This document shows positions 13,346-24,144 of a stretch of DNA of 64,000 nt, one piece after another. The notes beneath the pieces were generated by a model, which was not told the origin of the DNA, made no database searches, and saw only the letters and a program-made list of their open reading frames with translations. Position numbers and translations under genes: made by a program. The DNA is from Azolla caroliniana (lineage: Eukaryota > Polypodiophyta), in NCBI GenBank assembly GCA_043228905.1, contig JBHGNT010000125.1:1-64000 (forward strand). The letters are read 5' to 3'. Each line of letters starts with the position of its first letter. Positions within the stretch are counted from its first letter, which is position 1.

Positions 13346-14235
13346 GTGAGTAAATTAAAATGTTCATACGTGGCCCATTCGATATCGGATTTTGGTGTTC
13401 AAACATGCGAATCGAAGCTAACAACGCTAGCTATCATATGGAATTACAAAATCCAAATTTTGAAATTCAGGTCGAGAGACATGACGAAATTACCAAATTT
13501 GAGCAGGGAGTTGAGAATAGCGCGTGAGTAAGTGAAAATGTTCATACCTGGGCCGTGTGATATCGGATTTTTGTGTTCAAACATTCGAATCGAAGCTAAC
13601 AACGCTACCTATGATATGGAATTAAAAAATCCAGATTTTGATACTCAGGTCGAGAGACATGACGAAATTACCAAATTTGAGGAGGGAGTTGAGAAGAGCG
13701 CGTGCGTAAATTTAAATGTTCATACCTGGCTCGTGTGATATCGGATTTTTGTGTTCAAATATGCGAATCGAAGCTAACAACGTTACCTATTATATGGAAT
13801 TAGAAAATCAAGATTTTGAAACTCAGTTCGGGAGACATGACAAAATTACCAAATTTGAGGAGGGAGTTGAGAATAGCGCGTGAGTAAGTTAAAATGTTCA
13901 TACCTGGCCCGTGTGATATCCGATTTTGGTGTTCAAACATGCGAATCGAAGCTAACAACGCTAGTTATGATATGGAATTACAAAATCTAGATTTTGAAAC
14001 TCAGGTCGAGAAACATGACGAAATTACGAAATTTGAGGAGGGAGTTGACAATAGCACGTGAGTAAATTAAAATGTTCATACCTAGCCAGTGTGATATCAG
14101 ATTTTTGTGTTCAAACATGCGAATCGAAGCTAACAACGCTACCTATGATATGGAATTAAAAAATCAAAATTTTGAAACTCAGTTCGAGAGACATGACGAA
14201 ATTACCAAATTTGAGGAGGGAGTTGAGAACAGCGC
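13346..14235 (+). repeat. A-B-C-D-E cassette, copy 6
   Basis: It is seven monomers (1246 bp) after copy 5. Like copy 3 at 7829, its D monomer begins GTGAGTAAGTT and C has GACAAAATTACC, so copies 3 and 6 share a recent ancestor. The offset between them is 5517 bp. Confidence 0.83.
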
Positions 14236-15303
14236 GTGATAAAATTAAAATGTTCTTACCTGGCCCGTGTGATATCCGATTTTGGTGTTCAAACATTCGA
14301 ATCGAAGCTAACAACGCTAGTTATGATATGGAATTACAAAATCCAGATTTTGAAACTCAGGTCGAGAAACAGGACGAAATTACGAAATTTGAGGAGGGAG
14401 TTGACAATAGCGCGTGAGTATGTTAAAATGTTCATACCTGGCCCTTGTGATATCGGATTTTTGTGTTCAAACATTCGAATCGAAGCTAACAACGTTACCT
14501 ATGATATGGAATTTAAAAATCAAGATTTTAAAACTCAGGTCGACAGACATGAAGAAATTAGTAAATTCGATGAGGGAGTTGAGAAGAAGGCGTGAGTAAA
14601 TTAAAATGTTCATACCTGGCCCATTCGATATCGGATTTTGGTGTTCAAACATGCGAATCGAAGCTAACAACGCTAGCTATGATATGGAATTACAAAATCC
14701 AGATTTTGACACTCAGGTCAAGAGACATGACGAAATTACCAAATTTAAGGAGGGAGTTGAGAATAGCGCGTGAGTAAATTTAAATGGTCATACCTGGCTC
14801 GTGTGATATCGGATTTTTGTATTCAAACATGCGAATCGAAGCTAACAACGTTACCTATTATATGGAATTAGAAAATCAAGATTTTGAAACTCAGTTCGGG
14901 AGACATGACGAAATTATCAAATTTGAGGAGGGAGTTGAGATGAGCGCGTGAGTAAGTTAAAATGTTCATACCTGGACCGTGTGATATCCGATTTTTGTGT
15001 TCAAACATTCGAATCGAATCTAACGACGTTACCGATGATATGGAATTAAAAAATTAAGATTTTGGAACTCAGGTCGAGAGACATGAAGTAATTAGTAAAT
15101 TCGAGGAGGGAGTTGAGACGAAGGCGTGAGTAAATTAAAATGTTCATACCTGGCCCATTCGATATCGGATTTTGGTGTTCAAACATGCGAATCGAAGCTA
15201 ACAACGCTAGCTATGATATGGAATTAAAAAATCCAGATTTTGACACTCAGGTCGAGAGACATGACGAAATTACCAAATTTGTGGAGGGAGTTGAGAAGAG
15301 CGC

Positions 15304-15600
15304 GTGCGTAAATTTAAATGTTCATACCTGGCTCGTGTGATATCGGATTTTTGTGTTCAAATATTCGAATCGAAGCTAACAACATTACCTATGATATGGA
15401 ATTAAAAAATCCAGATCGAGAGACATCACGAAATTACCAAATTTGAGGAGAGAGTTGAGAAGAAGGCGTGAGTAAATTAAAATGTTCATACCTGGCCCAT
15501 TCGATATCTATGATATGGGATTAGAAAATCAAGATTTTGAAACTCAGTTCGCGAGACATGACGAAATTACCAAATTTGAGGAGGGAGTTGAAAACAGCGC
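15304..15600 (+). repeat. Marker M1: pair of truncated monomers (164 + 133 bp), forward
   Basis: The first monomer (15304-15467) lacks 14 bp: AAATCCAGAT runs straight into CGAGAGACATC. The second (15468-15600) lacks 45 bp: CCCATTCGATATC is joined to TATGATATGGG. The two deletions occur together again on the - strand at 28029-28325, 33071-33367 and 47472-47768. They are one ancestral event copied with its surroundings, including across the inversion. Confidence 0.9.
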
Positions 15601-15956
15601 GTGAGTAAGTTAAAATGTTGATACCTGGACCGTGTTATCTCGGATTTTTGTGGTCAAACATTCGAATCGAAGCTAACAACGTTGCCTATGATATGGAATT
15701 GCAAAATCAAGATTTTGAAACCCAGGTCGAGAGACATGACGAAATTACCAAATTTGAGGAGGGAGTTGAGAAGAGCGCGTGCGTATGTTAAAATGCTCAT
15801 ACCTGGACCGTGTGATATCCGATTTTTGTGTTCAAACATTCGAATCGAATCTAACGACGTTACCGATGATATGGAATTAAAAAATTAAGATTTTGGAACT
15901 CAGGTCGAGAGACATGAAGTAATTAGTAAATTCGAGGAGGGAGTTGAGAAGAAGGC

Positions 15957-16549
15957 GTGAGTAAATTAAAATGTTCATACCTGGCCCATTCGATATCGGA
16001 TTTTGGTGTTCAAACATGCGAATCGAAGTTAACAACGCTAGCTATCATATGGAATTACAAAATACAAATTTTGAAATTCAGGTCGAGAGACATGTCGAAA
16101 TTACCAAATTTGAGCAGGGAGTTGAGAATAGCGCGTGAGTAAGTGAAAATGTTCATACCTGGGCCGTGTGATATCGGATTTTTGTGTTCAAACATTCGAA
16201 TCGAAGCTAACAACGCTAGCTATGATATGGAATTAAGAAATCCAGATTTTGACACTCAGGTCGAGAGACATGACGAAATTACCAAATTTGAGGAGGGAGT
16301 TGAGAAGAGCGCGTGCGTAAATTTAAATGTTCATACCTGGCTCGTGTGATATCGGATTTTTGTGTTCAAATATGCGAATCGAAGCTAACAACGTTACCTA
16401 TTATATGGAATTAGAAAATCAAGATTTTGAAACTCAGTTCGGGAGACATGACAAAATTACCAAATTTGAGGAGGGAGTTGAGAAGCGCACGTCAGTATGT
16501 TAAAATGTTCATTCCTGGCTCGTGTGATATCGGATTTTTGTGTTCAAAC
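15957..16549 (+). repeat. A-B-C cassette broken by the inversion, copy 7
   Basis: A starts at 15957, B at 16135 and C at 16313. C ends in the rare sequence GAGAAGCGCACGTCAGTATG (about 16480-16499) instead of continuing into D. The following monomer is cut at 16549 by the orientation switch. The same rare sequence is at 2301-2320 and, on the - strand, beside the 101-bp monomers of the reverse block. Confidence 0.82.
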
Positions 16550-16551
16550 CC
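16549..16551. other. Inversion junction within the satellite
   Basis: The + monomer runs normally through TGTGTTCAAAC, ending at 16549. The next expected bases (ATTCGAATCG) are missing. From 16551 the sequence is CTCCCTCATCGAATT, which is a monomer read on the opposite strand from its 3' part. Base 16550 (C) fits neither side, and there are at most a few bases of microhomology. So the join is between non-equivalent monomer positions, consistent with end joining or template switching rather than homologous exchange. It truncates the last + monomer to 59 bp and also removes the outer end of the first - monomer. Confidence 0.93.
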
Positions 16552-19500
16552 TCCCTCATCGAATTTACTAATTTCTTCATGTCTGTCGACCTGAGTTTTA
16601 AAATCTTGATTTTTAAATTCCATATCATAGGTAACGTTGTTAGCTTCGATTCGAATGTTTGAACACAAAAATCCGATATCACAAGGGCCAGGTATGAACA
16701 TTTTAACATACTCACGCGCTCTATATCATAGGTAGCGTTGTTAGCTTCGATTCGAATGTTTGAACACAAAAATCCGATATCACACGAGCCAGGAATGAAC
16801 ATTTTAACATACTGACGTGCGCTTCTCAACTCCCTCCTCAAATTTGGTAATTTTGTCATGTCTCTCGACCTGAGTTCCAAAATCTTAATTTTTTAATTCC
16901 ATATCATCGGTAACGTCGTTAGATTCGATTCAAATGTTTGAACACAAAAATCGGATATCACACGGGCCAGGTATGAACATTTTTACTTACTCACGCGCTC
17001 TTCTCAACTCCCTCCTCAAATTTGGTAATTTCGTCATGTCGCTTGACCTGGGTTTCAAAATCTGGATTTTGTAATTCCATATCATAGCTAGAGTTGTTAG
17101 CTTCGATTCGTATGTTTGAACACTAAAATCCGATATCGAATGGGCCAGGTATGAACATTTTAATTTACTCACGCCTTCTTCTCAACTCCCGGCTCGAATT
17201 TACTAATTTCTTCATGTCTCTCGACCTAAGTTTCAAAATCTTGATTTTTAAATTCCATATCATAGGTAACGTAGTTAGCTTCGATTCGTATGTTTGAACA
17301 CAAAAATCCGATATCACACGGGCCAGGTATGAACATTTTAAGTTACTCACGCGCTCTTCTAAACTCCCTCCTCCAATTTGGTAATTTCGTCATGTCTCTC
17401 GAACTGAGTTTCAAAATCTTGATTTTTTAATTCCATATCATAACTAGCGTTGTTAGCTTCGATTCGCAAGTTTGAACACCAAAATCCGATATCACACGGG
17501 CCAAGTATGAACATTTTAACTTACGCACGCGCTCTTCTCAACTCCCTCCTCAAAGTTGGTAATTTCGTCATGTTTCTTGAACTTAGTTTCAAAATCTTGA
17601 TTTTTTAATTCCATATCATACGTAACGTTGTTAGCTCCGATTCACATGTTTGAACACCAAAATCCGATATCACACGGGCTAGGTATGAACATTTTAACTT
17701 ACGCACGCGCTCTTCTCAACTCCCTCCTCAAATTTGGTAATTTCGTCATGTCTCTCGACCTGGGTTTCAAAATCTTGATTTTGTAATTCCATAGCATAGG
17801 TAACGTTGTTATCTTCGATTCGAATGTTTGTCCACAGAAATCCGAGATCACACGGTCCAGGTATCAACATTTTAACTTACTCACGCGCTGTTCTCAACTC
17901 CCTCCTCAAATTTGGTAATTTCGTCATGTCTCTCGACCTGAGTGTCAAAATCTGGATTTTTTAATTCCATATCATAGCTAGCGTTGTTAGCTTCGATTCG
18001 AATGTTTGAACACAAAAATCCGATATCACACGGCCCAGGTATGAACATTTTCACTTACTCACGCGCTATTCTCAACTCCCTCCTGAAATTTGGTAATTTC
18101 GTTATGTCGCTTGACCTGGGTTTCAAAATCTGGATTTTGTAATTCCATATCATAGCTAGCGTTGTTAGCTTCGATTCGTATGTTTGAACACTAAAATCCG
18201 ATTTCGAATGGGCCAGGTATGAACATTTTAATTTACTCACGCCTTCTTCTCAACTCCCGGCTCGAATTTACTAATTTCTTCATGTCTCTCGACCTAAGTT
18301 TCAAAATCTTGATTTTTAAATTCCATATCATAGGTAACGTTGTTAGCTTCGATTCGTATGTTTGAACACAAAAATCTGATATCACACTGGCTAGGTATGA
18401 ACATTTTAATTTACTCACGCGCTATTGTCAACTCCCTCCTCAAATTTCGTAATTTCGTCATGTTTCTCGACCTGAGTTTCAAAATCTGGATTTTGTAATT
18501 CCATATCATAACTAGCGTTGTTAGCTTCGATTCGCATGTTTGAACACCAAAATCGGATATCACACGGGCCAGGTAAGAACATTTTAATTTTATCACGCGC
18601 TGTTCTCAACTCCCTCCTCAAATTTGGTAATTTCGTCATGTCTCTCGAACTGAGTTTCAAAATTTTGATTTTTTAATTCCATATCATAGGTAGCGTTGTT
18701 AGCTTCGATTCGCATGTTTGAACACAAAAATCTGATATCACACTGGCTAGGTATGAACATTTTAATTTACTCACGCGCTATTGTCAACTCCCTCAAATTT
18801 CGTAATTTCGTCATGTTTCTCGACCTGAGTTTCAAAATCTGGATTTTGTAATTCCATATCATAACTAGCGTTGTTAGCTTCGATTCGCATGTTTGAACAC
18901 CAAAATCCGATATCACACGGGCCAGGTATGAACATTTTAACTTACTCACGCGCTATTCTCAACTCCCTCCTCAAATTTGGTAATTTTGTCATGTCTCCCG
19001 AACTGAGTTTCAAAATCTTGATTTTCTAATGCCATATAATAGGTAACGTTGTTAGCTTCGATTCGCATATTTGAACACAAAAATCCGATATCACACGAGC
19101 CAGGTATGAACATTTAAATTTACGCACGCGCTCTTCTCAACTCCCTCCTCAAATTTGGTAATTTCGTCATGTCTCTCGACCTGAGTATCAAAATCTGGAT
19201 TTTTTAATTCCATATCATAGCTAGCGTTGTTAGCTTCGATTCGAATGTTTGAACACAAAAATCCGATATCACACGGCCCAGGTATGAACATTTTCACTTA
19301 CTCACGCGCTATTCTCAACTCCCTGCTCAAATTTGGTAATTTCGTCATGTCTCTCGACCTGAATTTCAAAATTTGGATTTTGTAATTCCATATGATAGCT
19401 AGCGTTGTTAGCTTCGATTCGCATGTTTGAACACCAAAATCCGATATCGAATGGGCCAGGTATGAACATTTTAATTTACTCACGCCTTCTTCTCAACTCC

Positions 19501-21375
19501 CTCCTCGAATTTACTAATTACTTCATGTCTCTCGACCTGAGTTCCAAAATCTTAATTTTTTAATTCCATATCATCGGTAACGTCGTTAGATTCGATTCGA
19601 ATGTTTGAACACAAAAATCGGATATCACAAGGGCCAGGTATGAACATTTTAACATACTCACGCGCTCTTCTCAACTCCCTCCTCTAATTTGGTAATTTCG
19701 TCATGTCTCTCGAACTGAGTTTCAAAATCTTGATTTTCTAATTCCATATCATAAGTAACATTGTTAGCTTCGATTCGAATGTTTGAACACAGAAATCGGA
19801 TATCACACGGGCCAGGTATGAACATTTTAACTTACTTACGCGCTATTCTCAACTCCCTCCTCAAATTTGGTAATTTCGTCATGTCTCTCGACCTGGGTTT
19901 CGAAATCTGGATTTTTTAATTCCATATCATAGGTAGCGTTGTTAGCTTCGATTCGCATGTTTGAACACAAAAATCTGATATCACACTGGCTAGGTATGAA
20001 CATTTTAATTTACTCACGCGCTATTGTCAACTCCCTCCTCAAATTTCGTAATTTCGTCATGTTTCTCGACCTGAGTTTCAAAATCTGGATTTTGTAATTC
20101 CATATCATAACTAGCGTTGTTAGCTTCGATTCTCATGTTTGAACACCAAAATCCGATATCACACGGGCCAGGTATGAACATTTTAATTTTATCACGCGCT
20201 GTTCTCAACTCCCTCCTCAAATTTGGTAATTTCGTCATGTCTCCCGAACTGAGTTTCAAAATCTTGATTTTCTAATTCCATATAATAGGTAACGTTGTTA
20301 GCTTCGATTCGCATATTTGAACACAGAAATCCGATATCACACGAGCCAGGTATGAACATTTAAATTTACGCACACGCTCTTCTCAACTCCCTCCTCAAAT
20401 TTGGTAATTTCGTCATGTCTCTCGACCTGAGTGTCAAAATCTAGATTTTTTAATTCCATATCATAGCTAGCGTTGTTAGCTTCGATTCGAATGTTTGAAC
20501 ACAAAAATCCGATATCACACGGCCCAGGTATGAACATTTTCACTTACTCACGCGCTATTCTCAACTCCCTGCTCAAATTTGGTAATTTCGTCATGTCTCT
20601 CGACCTGAATTTCAAAATTTGGATTTTGTAATTCAATATGATAGCTAGCGTTGTTAACTTCGATTCGCATGTTTGAACACCAAAATCCGATATCGAATGG
20701 GCCAGGTATGAACATTTTAATTTACTCACGCCTTCTTCTCAACTCCCTCCTCGAATTTACTAATTACTTCATGTGTCTCGACCTGAGTTTCAAAATCTTG
20801 ATTTTTTAATTCCATATCATCGGTAACGTCGTTAGATTCGATTCGAATGTTTGAACACAAAAATCCGATATCACACAGGCCAGGTATGAACATTTTAATT
20901 TTATCACGCGCTGTTCTCAACTCCCTCCTCAAATTTGGTAATTTCGTCATGTCTCTCGAACTGAGTTTCAAAATCTTGATTTTTTTATTCCATATCATAC
21001 GTAACGTTGTTAGCTTCGATTCACATGTTTGAAAACCAAAATCCGATATCACACGGGCCAGGTATGAACATTTTAACTTACTCACGCGCTCTTCTCAACT
21101 CCCTCCTCTAATTTGGTAATTTCGTCATGTTTCTCGACCTGAGTTTCAAAATCTGGATTTTGTAATTCCATATCATAACTAGCGTTGTTAGCTTCGATTC
21201 GCATGTTTGAACACCAAAATCGGATATCACACGGGCCAGGTATGAACATTTTAATTTTATCACACGCTGTTCTCAACTCCCTCCTCAAATTTGGTAATTT
21301 CGTCATGTCTCCCGAACTGAGTTTCAAAATCTTGATTTTTAAATTCCATATCATAGGTAACGTTGTTAGCTTCGA
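16551..21375 (-). repeat. 5.41-kb unit, copy a0, cut by the inversion
   Basis: Matches 33915-38711 at offset 17364, dropping to 17336 past the 28-bp difference at marker M4. Landmarks include 16987 with 34351, 17165 with 34529, 18055 with 35419, 19091 with 36455, 20337 with 37701 and 21082 with 38418. The missing 0.6 kb at its outer end is the part that should lie beyond the junction. Confidence 0.88.
16716..16816 (-). repeat. Marker M2: 101-bp monomer (77-bp deletion), copy 1
   Basis: On the - strand ACCTATGATATA is joined directly to GAGCGCGTGAG, removing the second half of the monomer. Four other copies lie at 34080-34180, 39490-39590, 48481-48581 and 53891-53991. The later copies share an extra substitution (TATATTATAGG instead of TATATCATAGG), so this copy is either ancestral or reverted. 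It lies only 165 bp from the inversion junction. Confidence 0.9.
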
Positions 21376-21819
21376 TTTGAATGTTTGAACACAAAAATCC
21401 GATATCACAAGGGCCAGGTATGAATATTTTAACATACTCACGCGCTCTTCTCAACTCCCTCCTCTAATTTGGTAATTTCGTCATGTCTCTCGAACTGAGT
21501 TTCAAAATCTTGATTTTTTAATTCCATATCATAGGTAGCGTTGTTAGCTTCGATTCGCAAGTTTGAACACAAAAATCCGATATCACACGGGCCAGGTATG
21601 AACATTTAAATTTACTCACGCGCTATTCTCAACTCCCTCCTCAAATTTGGTAATTTCGTCATGTTTCTCGACCTAAATTTCAAAATTTGGATTTTGTAAT
21701 TCCATATGATAGCTAGCGTTGTTAACTTCGATTCGCATGTTTGAACACCAAAATCCGATATCGAATGGGCCAGGTATGAACATTTTAATTTACTCACGCC
21801 TTCTTCTCAACTCCCTCAT
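18414..21819 (-). repeat. Long inverted repeat, right arm (3.4 kb)
   Basis: Reverse-complement partner of 11010-14418, with the same order of subtypes, including the A-B-C-D-E cassettes. A CTC loss (ACTCCCTCAAATTT near 18790) shifts the register by 3. The outer end fades near 21819, where this arm has CTCATCGAATTT and the left arm has the other variant of that monomer end. Confidence 0.85.
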
Positions 21820-23444
21820 CGAATTTACTAATTTCTTCATGTCTCTCGACCTAAGTTTCAAAATCTTGATTTTTTAATTCCATATCATAGGTAACGTTGT
21901 TAGCTTCGATTCGTATGTTTCAACACAAAAATCTGATATCACACTGGCTAGGTATGAACATTTTAATTTACTCACGCGCTATTGTCAACTCCCTCCTCAA
22001 ATTTCGTAATTTCGTCATGTTTCTCGACCTGAGTTTCAAAATCTGGATTTTGTAATTCCATATCATAACTAGCGTTGTTAGCTTCGATTCGCATGTTTGA
22101 ACACCAAAATCGGATATCACACGGGCCAGGTATGAACATTTTAATTTTATCACGCGCTGTTCTCAACTCCCTCCTCAAATTTGGTAATTTCGTCATGTCT
22201 CTCGACCTGAGTTTCAAAATCTTGATTTTTAAATTCCATATGATAGGTAACGTTGTTAGCTTCGATTCGAATGTTTGAACACAAAAATCTAATATCACAC
22301 TGGCTAGGTATGAACATTGTAATTTACTCACGCGCTATTGTCAACTCCCTCCTCAAATTTCGTAATTTCGTCATGTTTCTCGACCTGAGTTTCAAAATCT
22401 GGATTTTATAATTCCATATCATAACTAACGTTGTTAGCTTCGATTCGCATGTTTGAACACCAAAATCGGATATCACACGGGCCAGGTATGAACATTTTAA
22501 TTTTATCACGCGCTGTTCTCAACTCCCTCCTCAAATTTGGTAATTTCGTCATGTCTCCCGAACTGAGTTTCAAAATCTTGATTTTCTAATTCCATATAAT
22601 AGGTAACGTTGTTAGCTTCGATTCGCATATTTGAACACAGAAATCGGATATCACACGAGCCAGGTATGAACATTTAAATTTACGCACGCGCTCTTCTCAA
22701 CTCCCTCCTCAAATTTGGTAATTTCCTCATGTCTCTTGACCTGAGTGTCAAAATTTGGATTTTTTAATTCCATATCATAGCTAGCGTTGTTAGCTTCGAT
22801 TCGAATGTTTGAACACAAAAATCCGATATCACACGGCCCAGGTATGAACATTTTCACTTACTCACGCGCTATTCTCAACTCCCTGCTCAAATTTGGTAAT
22901 TTCGTCATGTCTCTCGACCTGAATTTCAAAATTTGGATTTTGTAATTTCATATGATAGCTAGCGTTGTTAACTTCGATTCGCATGTTTGAACACCAAAAT
23001 CCGATATCGAATGGGCCAAGTATGAACATTTTAATTTACTCACGGCTTCTTCTCAACTCCCTCCTCGAATTTACTAATTTCTTCATGTCTCTCGACCTGA
23101 GTTTTAAAATCTTGATTTTTAAATTCCATATCATAGGTAACGTTGTTAGCTTCGATTCGAATGTTTGAACACAAAAATCCGATATCACAAGGGCCAGGTA
23201 TGAACATTTTAACATACTCACGCGCTCTTCTCAACTCCCTCCTCTAATTTGGTAATTTCGTCATGTCTCTCGAACTGAGTTTCAAAATCTTGATTTTTTA
23301 ATTCCATATCATAGGTAACGTTGTTAGCTTCGATTCGCATTTTTGAACACAAAAATCCGATATCACACGAGCCAGGTATGAACATTTAAATTTACGCACG
23401 CGCTCTTCTCAACTCCCTCCTCAAATTTGGTAATTTCGTCATGT
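19515..23444 (-). repeat. Direct duplication R1 (3.9 kb; partner 24145-27895)
   Basis: The outer part matches the partner at offset 4629 (26 monomers + 1 nt) and the inner part at offset 4451 (25 monomers + 1 nt). So the partner lacks one whole monomer. Aligned landmarks include 20337 with 24788, 21082 with 25533, 22324 with 26775 and 23363 with 27814. Single-base differences include CTAATATCAC near 22288 against CTGATATCAC near 26739. Confidence 0.88.
21131..21829 (-). repeat. Short direct duplication, source of 23445-24143
   Basis: About 0.7 kb matches 23445-24143 at an offset of 2314 bp (exactly 13 monomers). It includes the rare GGTATGAATATTTTAAC and the GATTTGAATGTTTG variant. It joins R1 to R2, so R2 was assembled from two pieces of the R1 neighbourhood. 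Confidence 0.83.
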
Positions 23445-24143
23445 CTTTCGACCTGAGTTTCAAAATCTGGATTTTGTAATTCCATATCATAACTAGCGTT
23501 GTTAGCTTCGATTCGCATGTTTGAACACCAAAATCGGATATCACACGGGCCAGGTATGAACATTTTAATTTTATCACACGCTGTTCTCAACTCCCTCCTC
23601 AAATTTGGTAATTTCGTCATGTCTCCCGAACTGAGTTTCAAAATCTTGATTTTTAAATTCCATATCATAGGTAACGTTGTTAGCTTCGATTTGAATGTTT
23701 GAACACAAAAATCCGATATCACAAGGGCCAGGTATGAATATTTTAACATACTCACGCGCTCTTCTCAACTCCCTCCTCTAATTTGGTAATTTCGTCATGT
23801 CTCTCGAACTGAGTTTCAAAATCTTGATTTTTTAATTCCATATCATAGGTAGCGTTGTTAGCTTCGATTCGCAAGTTTGAACACAAAAATCCGATATCAC
23901 ACGGGCCAGGTATGAACATTTAAATTTACTCACGCGCTATTCTCAACTCCCTCCTCAAATTTGGTAATTTCGTCATGTTTCTCGACCTAAATTTCAAAAT
24001 TTGGATTTTGTAATTCCATATGATAGCTAGCGTTGTTAACTTCGATTCGCATGTTTGAACACCAAAATCCGATATCGAATGGGCCAGGTATGAACATTTT
24101 AATTTACTCACGCCTTCTTCTCAACTCCCTCATCGAATTTACT
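23445..24143 (-). repeat. Short direct duplication, second copy, between R1 and R2
   Basis: Partner of 21131-21829 at 13 monomers. Its far end is the chimeric +1-nt join where R2 begins. Confidence 0.83.
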
Positions 24144-24144
24144 A

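Larger units (their letters stand above)
11010..14418 (+). repeat. Long inverted repeat, left arm (3.4 kb)
   Basis: Monomer by monomer, this stretch matches the reverse complement of 18414-21819. Paired coordinates sum to 32829 (11032 with 21797, 12100 with 20729, 12286 with 20543, 13346 with 19483). The sum becomes 32832 past a 3-nt deletion near 18794 in the right arm. The symmetry centre (about 16415) does not coincide with the inversion junction at 16550, and the 4 kb between the arms is not symmetric in this register. Confidence 0.85.
12100..14419 (+). repeat. Direct duplication L4, second copy
   Basis: Partner of 6584-8902, holding cassettes 5 and 6. Near 14369 it has AAACAGGACG where the first copy has AAACATGACG. 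It also forms most of the left arm of the inverted repeat mirrored at 18414-21819. Confidence 0.85.
1..16549 (+). repeat. 178-bp satellite array, forward-oriented block (about 93 monomers)
   Basis: Tandem monomers run head to tail on the + strand. I phase them on the recurring GTGAGTAA at the monomer start. Starts fall at 354, 1600, 1778, 1956, 4448, 5516, 5694, 5872, 6050 and 6584, all exact multiples of 178 bp apart. Later starts (7829, 9075, 9786, 12100, 13346, 14414, 14592) shift only by two 1-nt losses. Only two monomers, at 15304 and 15468, are clearly short. The first monomer is cut by the window edge and the last is cut by the inversion junction after 59 bp. No unique sequence or gene interrupts the block. 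Satellite DNA of this kind is typical of eukaryotic centromeric or pericentromeric heterochromatin; that assignment is inference. Confidence 0.97.

Noticed and set aside
16500-16900. Terminal inverted repeats of a mobile element around 16550
   Set aside because: The inverted similarity is simply satellite on opposite strands. There is no bounded element and no coding sequence between the arms.
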